Part shown: piece by piece, positions 1-8,483 of the stretch | How positions within the stretch are numbered: the first letter of the stretch is position 1 | How the letters are laid out: each line of letters begins with the position of its first letter | Assembly (NCBI GenBank): GCA_016716705.1 | Contig: JADJVF010000016.1 | Coordinates: 57,047 to 121,046 of the forward strand | Source: Holophagales bacterium | GTDB lineage: Bacteria; Acidobacteriota; Thermoanaerobaculia; UBA5066 | DNA: 64,000 nucleotides | Direction: 5' to 3' | Position numbers and translations under genes: made by a program | Notes under the pieces: model-generated | Told to the model about the DNA's origin: nothing | Database searches by the model: none | What the model saw: the letters and a program-made list of their open reading frames with translations, nothing else

Positions 1-701
1 GCCTCCTCCTGACCGACGTCGCGCAGGGGCGCCTGACGATCTCGTCGGAGGGCACCTCGGGCTGGCAGGCGATCATCAAGCTCCAGATCCTCGGGAGCTT
101 CCTGTTCCTCTTCCAGCAGCTGACGCGGATCCCGCGCATCCACCCGTTCGCCGTCTACACCGAGTTCGCCCGCCTCGCGGGCGAGCTGTCGATCTTCGAC
201 GACGGGAAGATCCCCGTGAAGATCCCGGTCTACGACCACGAGAAGCTCGGGCCCTGCTTCCACGAGACGTGCCGCGTCATCGAGGCCCTCCTCGAGAAGA
301 TCGTCGCCTCGCGCTTCGTCAAGGTCGATTTCGTCCTCCGGGACGACCTCCTGGTCGCCGACCTCCTCGAGGAATGGCTCGCGGCGCAGACCGAGGTCTT
401 CCTCGCCATCGAGGCCGAGATGGAGGAGAAGGACCTGCGCGGACGGATCGTCACGATGAAGCTCGGGACCGTGCGCGACATCCCGGTCCTCCGTCAGCGG
501 CGCCTCTTCGGCCTCGACCTCGAGCTCCTGAAGCGGACGCCCGCGGGCCTCCCGCAGCGGGAGGACTACTTCTACTTCAAGATCGAGAAGGAAGGGCCGT
601 ACTGGACGAACGTCGTCCGCGACCGCAACGTCGCCCTCTCCGACGCCCTCGACCCGAAGCTGAAGTTCTCGCTCTACATCATCACGAAGCCCGGGAGCTG
701 A
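1..701 (+). CDS. tssK: TssK, T6SS baseplate component (5' truncated)
   Basis: This is the C-terminal part of TssK, which joins the T6SS baseplate wedge (TssEFG) to the TssLM membrane complex. The frame is open from base 3 to the stop at 699-701, so the gene starts outside the window; an apparent GTG start at 216 is internal. Visible family features are the segment IPRIHPFAVYTEFARLAGEL followed by YDHEKLGPCF, typical of the TssK shoulder and C-terminal region. tssL starts 1 nt after the stop, so the two are co-translated. Identification is firm from sequence plus gene order (tssK-tssL-tssM). Confidence 0.93.
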   Translation, partial: LLLTDVAQGRLTISSEGTSGWQAIIKLQILGSFLFLFQQLTRIPRIHPFAVYTEFARLAGELSIFDDGKIPVKIPVYDHEKLGPCFHETCRVIEALLEKIVASRFVKVDFVLRDDLLVADLLEEWLAAQTEVFLAIEAEMEEKDLRGRIVTMKLGTVRDIPVLRQRRLFGLDLELLKRTPAGLPQREDYFYFKIEKEGPYWTNVVRDRNVALSDALDPKLKFSLYIITKPGS

Positions 702-702
702 G

Positions 703-1380
703 ATGGACTACACGACCGAGCTGTTCAAGGTGGCGGCGAAGGAGTTCCTCTTCCTGTCGTCGTTCCGGCAGAAGGTGAGAAAAGGCGTGCGCGCCGACAT
801 CGAGGACGCCGCGGCCGATCTCGACGAGATTTTCCGCGAGCAGGCGTCCGCCGTGCGGCAGGACCCCCGCCTCCAGGCGCTCTACGACCAGGCGCGGTAC
901 CCGCTCGTCGTCCTGGCGGACGAGATCCTGATCCACTCGGGGTGGGAGTTCGCGCGCGACTGGCAGGACCGGATCCTCGAGGAGAAGTACTTCCGCTCGA
1001 ACATCGGCGGCGACCAGTACTTCGCGATCGCCAAGGAGCTCAAGCCCGAGGACGTGGAGCTCGGCAGCATCGTGTACGCGGGGCTCGCGCTCGGATTCCG
1101 CGGGAAGTACCGCGAGAGGCCCGAGAAGCTCGCCGAGGTGCGGAAGAACACGTATCGGCTCCTCTCGGAGTACCTCGCGACGCAGAGCGACAAGATCACC
1201 CCCGAGGCGTACACCGTGATGGCTTCGGCGGGGAAGCGGCTGAACCCGGTCGTCACGCTCGGACGCGTCGCGATCATCAGCTTCGGCGTTCTCGTCATGT
1301 ACTACCTCCTGACGTTCCTCCTCTGGGGCTCGCTGATGAGCGAGATCCGGACGGCTGCCCGCGCAGTCGGGGTGCTGTGA
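703..1380 (+). CDS. tssL: TssL (DotU/IcmH family), T6SS inner-membrane protein
   Basis: A 225-residue DotU-family protein. The cytoplasmic part (residues 1-180) has the family pattern around RYPLVVLADEILI and W..R..LEEKYF. A single C-terminal transmembrane helix lies at about 187-208 (VAIISFGVLVMYYLLTFLLW). TssL anchors the membrane complex with TssM and contacts TssK and TssE. This is the short form without a peptidoglycan-binding OmpA domain, so cell-wall anchoring must come from another protein. The ATG is 1 nt after the tssK stop, and tssM follows after 8 nt. Confidence 0.95.
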   Translation: MDYTTELFKVAAKEFLFLSSFRQKVRKGVRADIEDAAADLDEIFREQASAVRQDPRLQALYDQARYPLVVLADEILIHSGWEFARDWQDRILEEKYFRSNIGGDQYFAIAKELKPEDVELGSIVYAGLALGFRGKYRERPEKLAEVRKNTYRLLSEYLATQSDKITPEAYTVMASAGKRLNPVVTLGRVAIISFGVLVMYYLLTFLLWGSLMSEIRTAARAVGVL

Positions 1381-1388
1381 GGTAGGTC

Positions 1389-4300
1389 ATGTACGAACTT
1401 CTGGATCTCCTCGGCCGCCTTCCCAAACCCATCAAGACCCTCGGGATCGTCTTCCTCCTGATGCCCGTCTGCATCGTCATCGCGCGGGCGCTGGGGTTCG
1501 GGCAGTACTGGTGGGCCGTCGTCGGCGGCCTCATCGTCATCGCGCTCCTCGTCGCCGCCTTCGAAGCCTTCGTCAAGAAGGGCGACAAGGCGAGGGGCGG
1601 CGCCTTCGAGAAGGACCTCGCCCGCGACGCCCAGGGCGGCGCCGGCGCCTCCAAGCAGGAGGTCCGCGAGGCCGTCAAGGAACTGTCGCAGAAGTGGACC
1701 GAGTCGCTCGCCCAGCTCAAGGGGACGGGCCTGCAGATCTACTCGCTCCCGTGGTACCTCCTCATCGGCGAGCCGCAGTCGGGCAAGTCGACGACGCTGA
1801 AGAACTCGGGCCTCGAGTTCCCCGTCGGCGGCGACGGGCTCTCCGGCTCCGGGGGCACCCGTAACTGCGACTGGTGGTTCGCGAACGAGGCGGTCATCCT
1901 CGACACCGCGGGCCGGTTCACGTTCCAGGAAGAGGCGGCCCCCGACGCCACGGAGTGGTCGACCTTCCTCAAGATGCTCAAGAAGTACCGCCGGGACTGC
2001 CCGATCAACGGCGTCCTCGTCGTCATCCCGGCCACATCCCTCCTCGAGGACACACCCGAGGAGCAGGACAAGAAGGCCGCGAACATCCGGACGAAGCTCA
2101 TGCACCTGCAGCGGGTGCTCGAGATCCGTTTCCCCATCTTCATCATGGTGACGAAGGCCGACCGGATACTCGGCTTCTCGGAGTTCTTCTCGAAGCTCGA
2201 CCCGGTCGACCAGCGGCAGCTCGTCGGCTGGTCGAACCCGCAGGGGCCGGACAAGCCCTACGCCCTCGCGACGTTCGACGAGGCCTACGAGGAGATCCTC
2301 ACCCGGATCCACAAGCTCCGGATGAAGTTCACGGCGAACGAGGAGATCGTCCAGAACGTCGACCGGATCTTCGTCTTCCCCGAGGAGCTCCGGGCGCTCC
2401 GCGACTCCCTGAAGCGCTACTTCCAGGGGATCTTCCTCGAGACGCGCTACGACGACCCGTTCGTCTTCCGCGGCTACTACTTCTCGTCGGGCGTGCAGCA
2501 GGGCAAGCCCATCGCGCGGGCGACGCGCGAGCTCCTCGGCGCCTCGGCCGAGGGCGTCCTGGAGAACCTGGAACAGATCTTCAAGCGCTCGCGCGCCTTC
2601 TTCATCAAGGACTTCTACGAGAAGAAGGTGTTCCCCGAGCAGGGGCTCATCTCGCGGACGAAGGCCGCGATCCAGAAGGACAAGACGACGGTCTGGGTCA
2701 TCCGGGGACTGTCGGTCTTCATCGTCCTGCTCGTCCTCGGCGGGATGATCCCGGCTTTCATCGGGCTGAAGAGGATCGTGGAGCCGATCAAGCGGAACGT
2801 CGCGGCGGCCCAGGAGTGCGTCGAGAAGGAGCCCTGCTCGATCCCGAAGGCCTACGGCATCTCGCGCGACATCTTCAAGAACCAGGCCGAGATCCGGAAG
2901 CACCCGTTCATCTTCGCGATGTTCTTCCGCGGGGCCGCGTCCGGCGAGCTCTCGGATCTCCTCGGAAGGATCAACCAGAAGCTCTTCATCTACCGGGTCG
3001 CGAACCCCCTCATGAAGGAGGGAGAGGCCCGGATGGCCCAGCTCGACTGGGCGGGCCCGTACGACTACCGGACCTTCTTCGGCGCCCTCGACAACCACCT
3101 GAAGTGGTGGACGGTGAAGAAGGCCGTGCCCGGGGCCGACCAGAAACCGATCGTGGCGTCGTCGGAGCTGAAGATCGTCCCGCTCATCCAGTTCTGCCAG
3201 AACACCAAGGGCATGCCGGCCACGGGGAGATCGAAGGAGATCGACGACTGGGTCGCCTCGATCGCCACCGACGGGACCCCCGACCAGATCGTGGCCACGT
3301 TCGTGAAGGAGCCGCCGAAGGATCCGGAGATGATCCAGGTGCCGGACCCGGGTGCGGCGATCCGTAAGTTCGAAGAGTTCTGGACCGTCGCGAACCTCGC
3401 GCGGTGGGACTTCCGGCTCAACCAGATGCTCGCGCTGTACGTCCAGAAGTACTCGGAGCTCCTCAAGATCGAGGATCCGTCGTCGAAGGGCTTTCTCGAC
3501 CGGACGGCGGCGACGGGGAAGGAGTTCCAGAAGGTCTACGGCGACGTCACGAAGCACCTGGCGACGGCGAAGCCGGGGAGCAAGGAGTTCCCGGGCTTCG
3601 GTCCCGACGAATGGCGGCGGAACTTCGAGGCCGACTACGACAAGCTGATGCGCTTCACGGTCGTCGTACCGGGCGTCATCAACGAGAACGCGCGGAACCG
3701 GATCAAGGGCCAGATGGAGTCGGACTGGAAGAACCTGGAGGCCCAGATCCTGGCCTATGCGTACCTCGTCGTCCCCGACCCGCAGAACCCGAGCAAGAAG
3801 TCGTGGAGCCCGGTGGCGGCGGCCGTCTCGCCGATGCTCGTCGAGGTGACGTCCTACGCAGACCTCGCCGCGTTCGAGACGGCCGAGAACCCGAAGGCCG
3901 TCGTCGAGGAGGCATCGCGCAAGTCGACGCCGGCGGACCAGAAGGCGACGCTCGAGGCGTTCTCGAAGAAGCAGGTCGACGCGAAGGCGAAGGCGACCGC
4001 GAACGTGACCGCGATCGCCGGGATCCCGCAGGAGCAGAAGGCGCTGTGGCAGGACGGCCTGCTCGCGGCCTTCGTCCCGAGGACGGCCGACCTCGCCCTC
4101 GTCTACCGCGTCCTTCCGTACACGCAGCAGTTCCTCGACCGCTCCATCGGCCCGACGTGCATGGAGAACGTCTGCTTCACGCGCAACCACGCGCAGCAGA
4201 TGATCCCGCTCGGCGTCTCCTACATCAGCTTCGCCGAGGCGTCCTCCATCGCCACGCGTCCCGACGTCGACCAGCTCGCGCAGGCGCACGCCGAGACGAT

Positions 4301-5663
4301 GCTCGACTACCTCCGCCGCTACGTCGACCGGTTCGCCGGCCGGAGGAGCGGCGGGGGCGGGGGCGGATTCGTCGTCCCGGGCGCGGCGCTGCAGGCCAGC
4401 TCGTGGCGCGAGTTCCAGGCGGCGATCACTCGCTGGATCCCCGAGTCGCAGGGAGGCGAAGCCCCCGTGACGGACATGTCGGGCGCCCTCGGCTTCGAGG
4501 ACGTCCAGTCGTTCGCGGCCGCGAACCGCCGGCTGAACAGCATCCTCGCGTACTTCAAGGGCAAGGCTGCACCCGTCCGGGCGTCCGGCGGGTCGGCGAA
4601 GGCCCCGCCGGAGCTCGTCACTGCGGCGAACCTCTTCAAGAACAACGTCATTCCGCTTCCCGAGCAGGAGCTCAAGGCCTGGCGGCAGCTCTCGCTCGCA
4701 CAGGATGGCGTCTCCCTCAGGGGCTACCACGCCTTCTCGCGGAACCCGGCCGTCCGCCGGAGCGTCTACGGGCGCCAGCTCGTCGCCGTCGAGAGCCGCG
4801 GCGCAAACCTGATCCGCGACGCGATCCAGCCCGCGTTCCAGCAGGCCGCCGAACCGGTCGTGAAGAAGATCCGGGATCAGCTGGTCGGCCAGTTCCCGTT
4901 CATCCGCGAGAGCCAGCTGCGGCAGGAACGCGTGGCCTACGCCTCAGGCTCCTCGCTGAAGCCGGGCGGTAGCGGCAACAACGTGACCTACCGCCTCGAC
5001 CTCGCGTCGATCAACCAGGGCCACTTCTCCGGCATCCTCACCGATGTCGGCGCCCTCGCCGACGAGTACGCGCTCAATCCGATCCTCTGGGGCTGGGAGC
5101 CGCAGTTCGACTTCGTCGGCGACGCGAACCGCGGGCTTCTCGCCGTCGGCCGCGGCTGGCAGATCTTCCTCTTCGGGGGCGGCCGCTCCACGTCCGTCAT
5201 CAAGGAGCACAAGGTCGAGATCCGGCCTCTCCAGTTCACGCCGAGTCCCGGAAAGCGCTTCATGGGCGACCGGGTCAACTCGCTCTTCCTCTTCGACCGG
5301 TCGGTAGTCGTCCGGCCTTCGACGGACTTCAAGTCCGGCAAGCAGCCGAACCCCTACGTCTGGCGGCTCGGTCCCTCGGACGCGCCGATGTCGATCACGG
5401 GGCGCGACGAGGAGTCGAAGGCCGGGTGGACCGGCAGCCTCGAGGCCTACGGCGGACCTCTCCGGTTCTTCTACTTCGTCCGGCTGGCGAGCGAGGAGCG
5501 TGAGCGGCGCGACGACTCGGATGACCCTGAAAAGGCGCGCGAGAAGGAGAGGACCTGGACGATCCGCGTCGTCATTCCCAACGCCCTCCAGCGGACCGAG
5601 CCGCTCGAGGGGCTCTTCGAGCTCCTGTTCGAGGAGCCGATGCCCCCCATTCTCCCGAACTGA
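1389..5663 (+). CDS. tssM: TssM (IcmF family), T6SS membrane-complex ATPase-like protein
   Basis: A 1424-residue IcmF protein, somewhat longer than many TssM (about 1100-1300). Two N-terminal membrane helices (about 17-35 and 41-60) precede a cytoplasmic NTPase-like domain with Walker A GEPQSGKST at 127-135 and a Walker B-like VILDTAGRF. A third helix (VIRGLSVFIVLLVLGGMIPA, about 437-458) leads to a periplasmic region of more than 900 residues. It forms the trans-envelope channel with TssL and, where present, TssJ. A Gly-rich linker (SGGGGGGF) lies near residue 985. The gene is co-transcribed with tssL, and a hairpin follows the stop. Confidence 0.95.
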   Translation: MYELLDLLGRLPKPIKTLGIVFLLMPVCIVIARALGFGQYWWAVVGGLIVIALLVAAFEAFVKKGDKARGGAFEKDLARDAQGGAGASKQEVREAVKELSQKWTESLAQLKGTGLQIYSLPWYLLIGEPQSGKSTTLKNSGLEFPVGGDGLSGSGGTRNCDWWFANEAVILDTAGRFTFQEEAAPDATEWSTFLKMLKKYRRDCPINGVLVVIPATSLLEDTPEEQDKKAANIRTKLMHLQRVLEIRFPIFIMVTKADRILGFSEFFSKLDPVDQRQLVGWSNPQGPDKPYALATFDEAYEEILTRIHKLRMKFTANEEIVQNVDRIFVFPEELRALRDSLKRYFQGIFLETRYDDPFVFRGYYFSSGVQQGKPIARATRELLGASAEGVLENLEQIFKRSRAFFIKDFYEKKVFPEQGLISRTKAAIQKDKTTVWVIRGLSVFIVLLVLGGMIPAFIGLKRIVEPIKRNVAAAQECVEKEPCSIPKAYGISRDIFKNQAEIRKHPFIFAMFFRGAASGELSDLLGRINQKLFIYRVANPLMKEGEARMAQLDWAGPYDYRTFFGALDNHLKWWTVKKAVPGADQKPIVASSELKIVPLIQFCQNTKGMPATGRSKEIDDWVASIATDGTPDQIVATFVKEPPKDPEMIQVPDPGAAIRKFEEFWTVANLARWDFRLNQMLALYVQKYSELLKIEDPSSKGFLDRTAATGKEFQKVYGDVTKHLATAKPGSKEFPGFGPDEWRRNFEADYDKLMRFTVVVPGVINENARNRIKGQMESDWKNLEAQILAYAYLVVPDPQNPSKKSWSPVAAAVSPMLVEVTSYADLAAFETAENPKAVVEEASRKSTPADQKATLEAFSKKQVDAKAKATANVTAIAGIPQEQKALWQDGLLAAFVPRTADLALVYRVLPYTQQFLDRSIGPTCMENVCFTRNHAQQMIPLGVSYISFAEASSIATRPDVDQLAQAHAETMLDYLRRYVDRFAGRRSGGGGGGFVVPGAALQASSWREFQAAITRWIPESQGGEAPVTDMSGALGFEDVQSFAAANRRLNSILAYFKGKAAPVRASGGSAKAPPELVTAANLFKNNVIPLPEQELKAWRQLSLAQDGVSLRGYHAFSRNPAVRRSVYGRQLVAVESRGANLIRDAIQPAFQQAAEPVVKKIRDQLVGQFPFIRESQLRQERVAYASGSSLKPGGSGNNVTYRLDLASINQGHFSGILTDVGALADEYALNPILWGWEPQFDFVGDANRGLLAVGRGWQIFLFGGGRSTSVIKEHKVEIRPLQFTPSPGKRFMGDRVNSLFLFDRSVVVRPSTDFKSGKQPNPYVWRLGPSDAPMSITGRDEESKAGWTGSLEAYGGPLRFFYFVRLASEERERRDDSDDPEKAREKERTWTIRVVIPNALQRTEPLEGLFELLFEEPMPPILPN

Positions 5664-5673
5664 ACGCCTGCGG

Positions 5674-5699
5674 GCGGAGCCCGGAACTCCGGGTTCCGC
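5674..5699 (+). terminator. Hairpin between tssM and tagF
   Basis: Two 11-nt arms (5674-5684 and 5689-5699) pair fully with one G-U, around the 4-nt loop aact. No T-tract follows, so this is more likely a processing, stability or weak pausing element than a full intrinsic terminator. Confidence 0.45.
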
Positions 5700-5743
5700 T
5701 CGCACCCCGTTTCCTGACGGAATCGAACGAGCGAGGTGACCGA

Positions 5744-6802
5744 GTGGCAGCGTGGAGTCTCATCTCGAAGCTGAAGGAAGGTTTCGCGGGCGCCGACGGG
5801 CCCCCGAAGATGGAGACCTACGCCCTGCACCTCTACGGGAAGCTCCCCATCTACAAGGACTTCATCTCCAGCGGGTTGACCGAGGAAGGTGCCAAGGAAT
5901 TCCGCGACTGGCTCGGGAACGGTTTCAGCCGACGGTGGTCGACCGACGAGGACTACAAGCAGACCGAGATTCCTCTCCACACGTTTCTCCTCGCTCTTCC
6001 AGGCGTCAGGCGGTCGGTAGCAGGAGCCCTCTGGGGGAGCCACGACGAGGGGGGGCTTCGGCAGTTCCCGTTCACGCTCTTCTCCGTCGTCCCGAACGGC
6101 AAGCCGGCCGCCGACCCCCTCGTCGCGCTCTCGTTCCTCGAGGTCTTCGAGGAACGGGCGGCCTACATCCGTCGTACGTTCGTCCCGGGACGGACCCTCG
6201 CGTCGTTCTACGAGGGCTTCCGGGGGGCTCGGATCGAGATCCCCGTGAAGCGGCCTGCGAAGATCGTCGAAGGGGTCGAGAAGGAGGCGAAGGACGTCAC
6301 CCTCGGCGACTTCGCCGAGTCGCTCCTCGGAGCGGACGCCGCGGCCGAGTGGCCCCGGTTCCTCGAGCGCCTCAGGGCCGCGTGCGACCAGGCCCCGGGA
6401 AGCGGGGCCGGAGCCGTTCGAATACCGGTCGGGAACCTCCTCCCGGCGGCGCTCCAGGTCCAGCTGTGGCTGACGTGGCTCGACGCGGAAGGCGCTTTCC
6501 GCCATCGCGCTCCCACAGGTACCCTCGTCTGCCGGTCGGGAGGACGCTCCCGGGCCGTTCTTCTCTTTCGCGACGCGAGACCCGAGGACTTTCTTCTCCT
6601 GCACCCGGAGAAGGCCGACTACGAGTTCGTGGAAGAGACCATACCGGCCGTCCGGATCGCAGCCGACACTGCTCCGGGCGCGGCAAACGCTCCGGACGGC
6701 GATGGCGAAATGCCCTCTGGCGGCCCGGGTCCCGGAGAACCCCCGCCGGGCTGGAGCAAGCCCCTCGGGGAGCTCCTTCGGTCCGACGGCACGAAGGCCT
6801 AA
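5744..6802 (+). CDS. tagF: TagF (ImpM family), T6SS accessory/regulatory protein
   Basis: A 352-residue protein with the TagF N-terminal signature LHLYGKLPIYKDFISSGL followed by FRDWL and W, then a central GSHDEGG..FPFTLF block. In Pseudomonas TagF is a post-translational repressor of T6SS assembly and acts beside the PpkA/PppA phospho-switch; a Ser/Thr kinase gene lies at 21-22.7 kb. The GTG start at 5744 has GAGCGAGGTGAC upstream. The last 90 residues are acidic and Pro/Gly-rich with no recognised domain. It lies between tssM and hcp on the same strand. Confidence 0.88.
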   Translation: MAAWSLISKLKEGFAGADGPPKMETYALHLYGKLPIYKDFISSGLTEEGAKEFRDWLGNGFSRRWSTDEDYKQTEIPLHTFLLALPGVRRSVAGALWGSHDEGGLRQFPFTLFSVVPNGKPAADPLVALSFLEVFEERAAYIRRTFVPGRTLASFYEGFRGARIEIPVKRPAKIVEGVEKEAKDVTLGDFAESLLGADAAAEWPRFLERLRAACDQAPGSGAGAVRIPVGNLLPAALQVQLWLTWLDAEGAFRHRAPTGTLVCRSGGRSRAVLLFRDARPEDFLLLHPEKADYEFVEETIPAVRIAADTAPGAANAPDGDGEMPSGGPGPGEPPPGWSKPLGELLRSDGTKA

Positions 6803-6846
6803 AGGTGCGAGAGGTCACACCGATGTCGGGCGAGGCCCGATCAACC

Positions 6847-6875
6847 TTGAATTTCCGGAAAGCGATCCCTACCTT
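6847..6875 (+). promoter_or_regulatory. Candidate promoter upstream of hcp
   Basis: The 114-bp gap before hcp is clearly richer in A/T than its surroundings. TTGAAT at 6847-6852 and TACCTT at 6870-6875 are spaced by 17 bp, a weak sigma-70-like match. A separate hcp promoter would fit the high Hcp demand of a T6SS. No sigma-54 GG-N10-GC pattern was seen. The assignment is speculative. Confidence 0.3.
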
Positions 6876-6916
6876 ATAGGTCGGAAGCTGCCAAAAAACA
6901 TAGGAGGAAGCAAATC

Positions 6917-7394
6917 ATGGCTGTTGACTTTTTTCTGAAGATCGATGGGATCGAAGGCGAGAGTAAGGACTCGAAGCACACGGGCGAGATCGACGTCCTT
7001 AGCTGGAGCTTCGGCGCGCACCAGGCCGGTACGATGGCTGGCGGTGGCGGCGGCGGCGCCGGCAAGGTCTCGATGCAGGACTTCCACGTTCTCGATGCGC
7101 ATGTGCAAGGCGACCCCGAAGCTGCTCCTGCACTGCGCCAACGGCAAGCACATCCCCTCGGCCCTGCTGACTGCCAGGAAGGCGGGTGAACAGCAGCAGG
7201 AGTACATGAAGATCAAGTTCACCGACCTTCTCGTCTCGTCGTATCAGACGGGCGGTGGAGGCGAGGAGCCCCTGGAGAGCATTTCCCTGAACTTCTCGAA
7301 GATCGAGTTCGAGTACAGGGAGCAGAAGAAGGACGGCACCCTCGACGGGCCGATCCCGGCGGGCTGGGATCTCAAGAAGAACGAAAAGGTCTAG
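6917..7394 (+). pseudogene. hcp: Hcp (TssD), T6SS inner-tube protein, split by a +1 frameshift
   Basis: Hcp hexamers stack into the tube fired by the T6SS. The N-terminal half reads from ATG 6917 (MAVDFFLKIDGIEGESKD, GGGGGGAGKVSMQDFH). Past about base 7088 the Hcp pattern continues only in the next frame (FSMRMCKATPKLLLHCANGKH, then RKAGEQQQEYMKI, LNFSKIEFEY) to the stop at 7392-7394. Removing one base at 7088-7090 restores a protein of about 158 residues, the normal Hcp length. The ribosome site AGGAGGA at 6902-6908 is strong and a good terminator follows. Since the rest of the T6SS is intact, the extra base may be a sequencing or assembly error; it was not checked against reads. Confidence 0.88.
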
Positions 7395-7423
7395 AGCGCC
7401 TTCGCGAACAGCTCCCCGAAACC

Positions 7424-7458
7424 GGATCGGCCTCCCTCGTGGGAGGCCGATCCCTTTT
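7424..7458 (+). terminator. Strong intrinsic terminator after hcp (between convergent hcp and impE)
   Basis: A perfect 13-bp stem (arms 7424-7436 and 7441-7453) with loop tcgt is followed by CTTTT. It ends the hcp transcript, and on the minus strand the same stem may also serve impE, whose stop is about 90 bp away. Confidence 0.85.
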
Positions 7459-7545
7459 CGGCGTGTCTCGAATTCCGATTTCCAGCCGACGGCCCAGCCC
7501 CCCCCTCGTGGCAGGGAAGGGCCGGGCAAGCGCCGGGAATCAGGT

Positions 7546-8355
7546 TCAGCTCGGGAGGTCTTCGCGCGAGTCGAAGTCGACCGGGCCGAGCTCGAAGATG
7601 CTGACGTCCGCATCGTCGACCAGGAAGGAACGGAGGCCGAGGCCGGCCTGAAGGTCGTCGGAGAGGCTCTTCCAGTCGGTCATTCGTCCCAGCTTCACGA
7701 GGTTGTCCGCGTGCGCGGACGACCCGGGGTAGAGGGCGAACAGGAAGACGTCGCCGCTCGTGCCGTCGTCTGCCGTGATGTGTGCCCCGGGCCAGATCAG
7801 GTCCCGGAGCTTCTTCGGCGGGTTCGGCTCGAGGCTCTTCGCCTGCTCCAGCGGGAACCAGGTGTACTTCCCCTGGAAAACCATCTCGACCACGCCGCTC
7901 AGGACGTCGTCGAAGTCGCGCAGGTCGCCGAACGCCTCGTCGCCGCGCTTGCCGGAGAGCGGAGGGCGCTCCTCCTCGGCCTCGTCGAGGAGGGCCCGGG
8001 CCGCGGAGAAGTTCCCCTCGCTGATCTGGCCGATCGCGGCGAGGCTCTTCTCGACGTACGAGGGAACCGCCCGGAGGAAGTGGGGCCGCGCCTTCCCGGC
8101 GAAGACCCGTGCCCGGTCCCGTTCGGCCTGGAGGAGGCCCCGGTAGACCCCGGTTGCCATCTGGGACTGGGCGTCGGCCCCGGCGACGGCGGCGACCTGC
8201 TTCTCGGCGCGGTCCCAGTCGCCGGCGAAGGCGAGCAGCTCGAAGAGAAAAGTCCGCTTGTGCTGGTCGGCGGGTGCCTCGCGGACCTCCTGGGTCAGGG
8301 CCTCGATCGCGGCGTTCAAATCCCCCGCGTCGAGAAGTTCCTTGGGCGTCGGCAT
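7546..8355 (-). CDS. tagJ: ImpE/TagJ-family T6SS accessory protein
   Basis: A 269-residue ImpE-family protein. The N-terminal part is a short TPR-like region (ELLDAGDLNAAIEALTQEV, then FLFELLAFAGDWDRAEKQV), and the C-terminal half contains the family's GD.RDFDDVL and W.PLEQ elements. TagJ homologues bind TssB and have been linked to ClpV recruitment to the sheath. The start is taken at 8355 because AGGAGGA lies just upstream of that ATG; a start five codons earlier has no such site. It is the only core-cluster gene in the opposite orientation, divergent from tssA and convergent with hcp. Confidence 0.85.
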   Translation of the reverse strand: MPTPKELLDAGDLNAAIEALTQEVREAPADQHKRTFLFELLAFAGDWDRAEKQVAAVAGADAQSQMATGVYRGLLQAERDRARVFAGKARPHFLRAVPSYVEKSLAAIGQISEGNFSAARALLDEAEEERPPLSGKRGDEAFGDLRDFDDVLSGVVEMVFQGKYTWFPLEQAKSLEPNPPKKLRDLIWPGAHITADDGTSGDVFLFALYPGSSAHADNLVKLGRMTDWKSLSDDLQAGLGLRSFLVDDADVSIFELGPVDFDSREDLPS

Positions 8356-8483
8356 GTGGGTCCTCCTCATCGCCGGTCCCGGGCAGCGCCAGGCTGCCGC
8401 GGGAAACGGGTCGTTACGGGATGACAGGCGCTTCTGAGTCGGTTACAGTAACATCACTTCACAATCCGTTGGGAGGCTTCTAG

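Noticed and set aside
1302..4730. A 1142-codon open frame on the minus strand opposite tssM
   Set aside because: It is the complement of a high-GC gene with G/C-ending codons; its product is Arg/Leu/Glu-rich low-complexity sequence with no domain, while tssM has clear motifs.
7080..7100. Programmed ribosomal frameshift in hcp
   Set aside because: No slippery heptamer or obvious stimulatory structure at the junction, and other genes in the window show similar one-base changes, so an indel is more likely.
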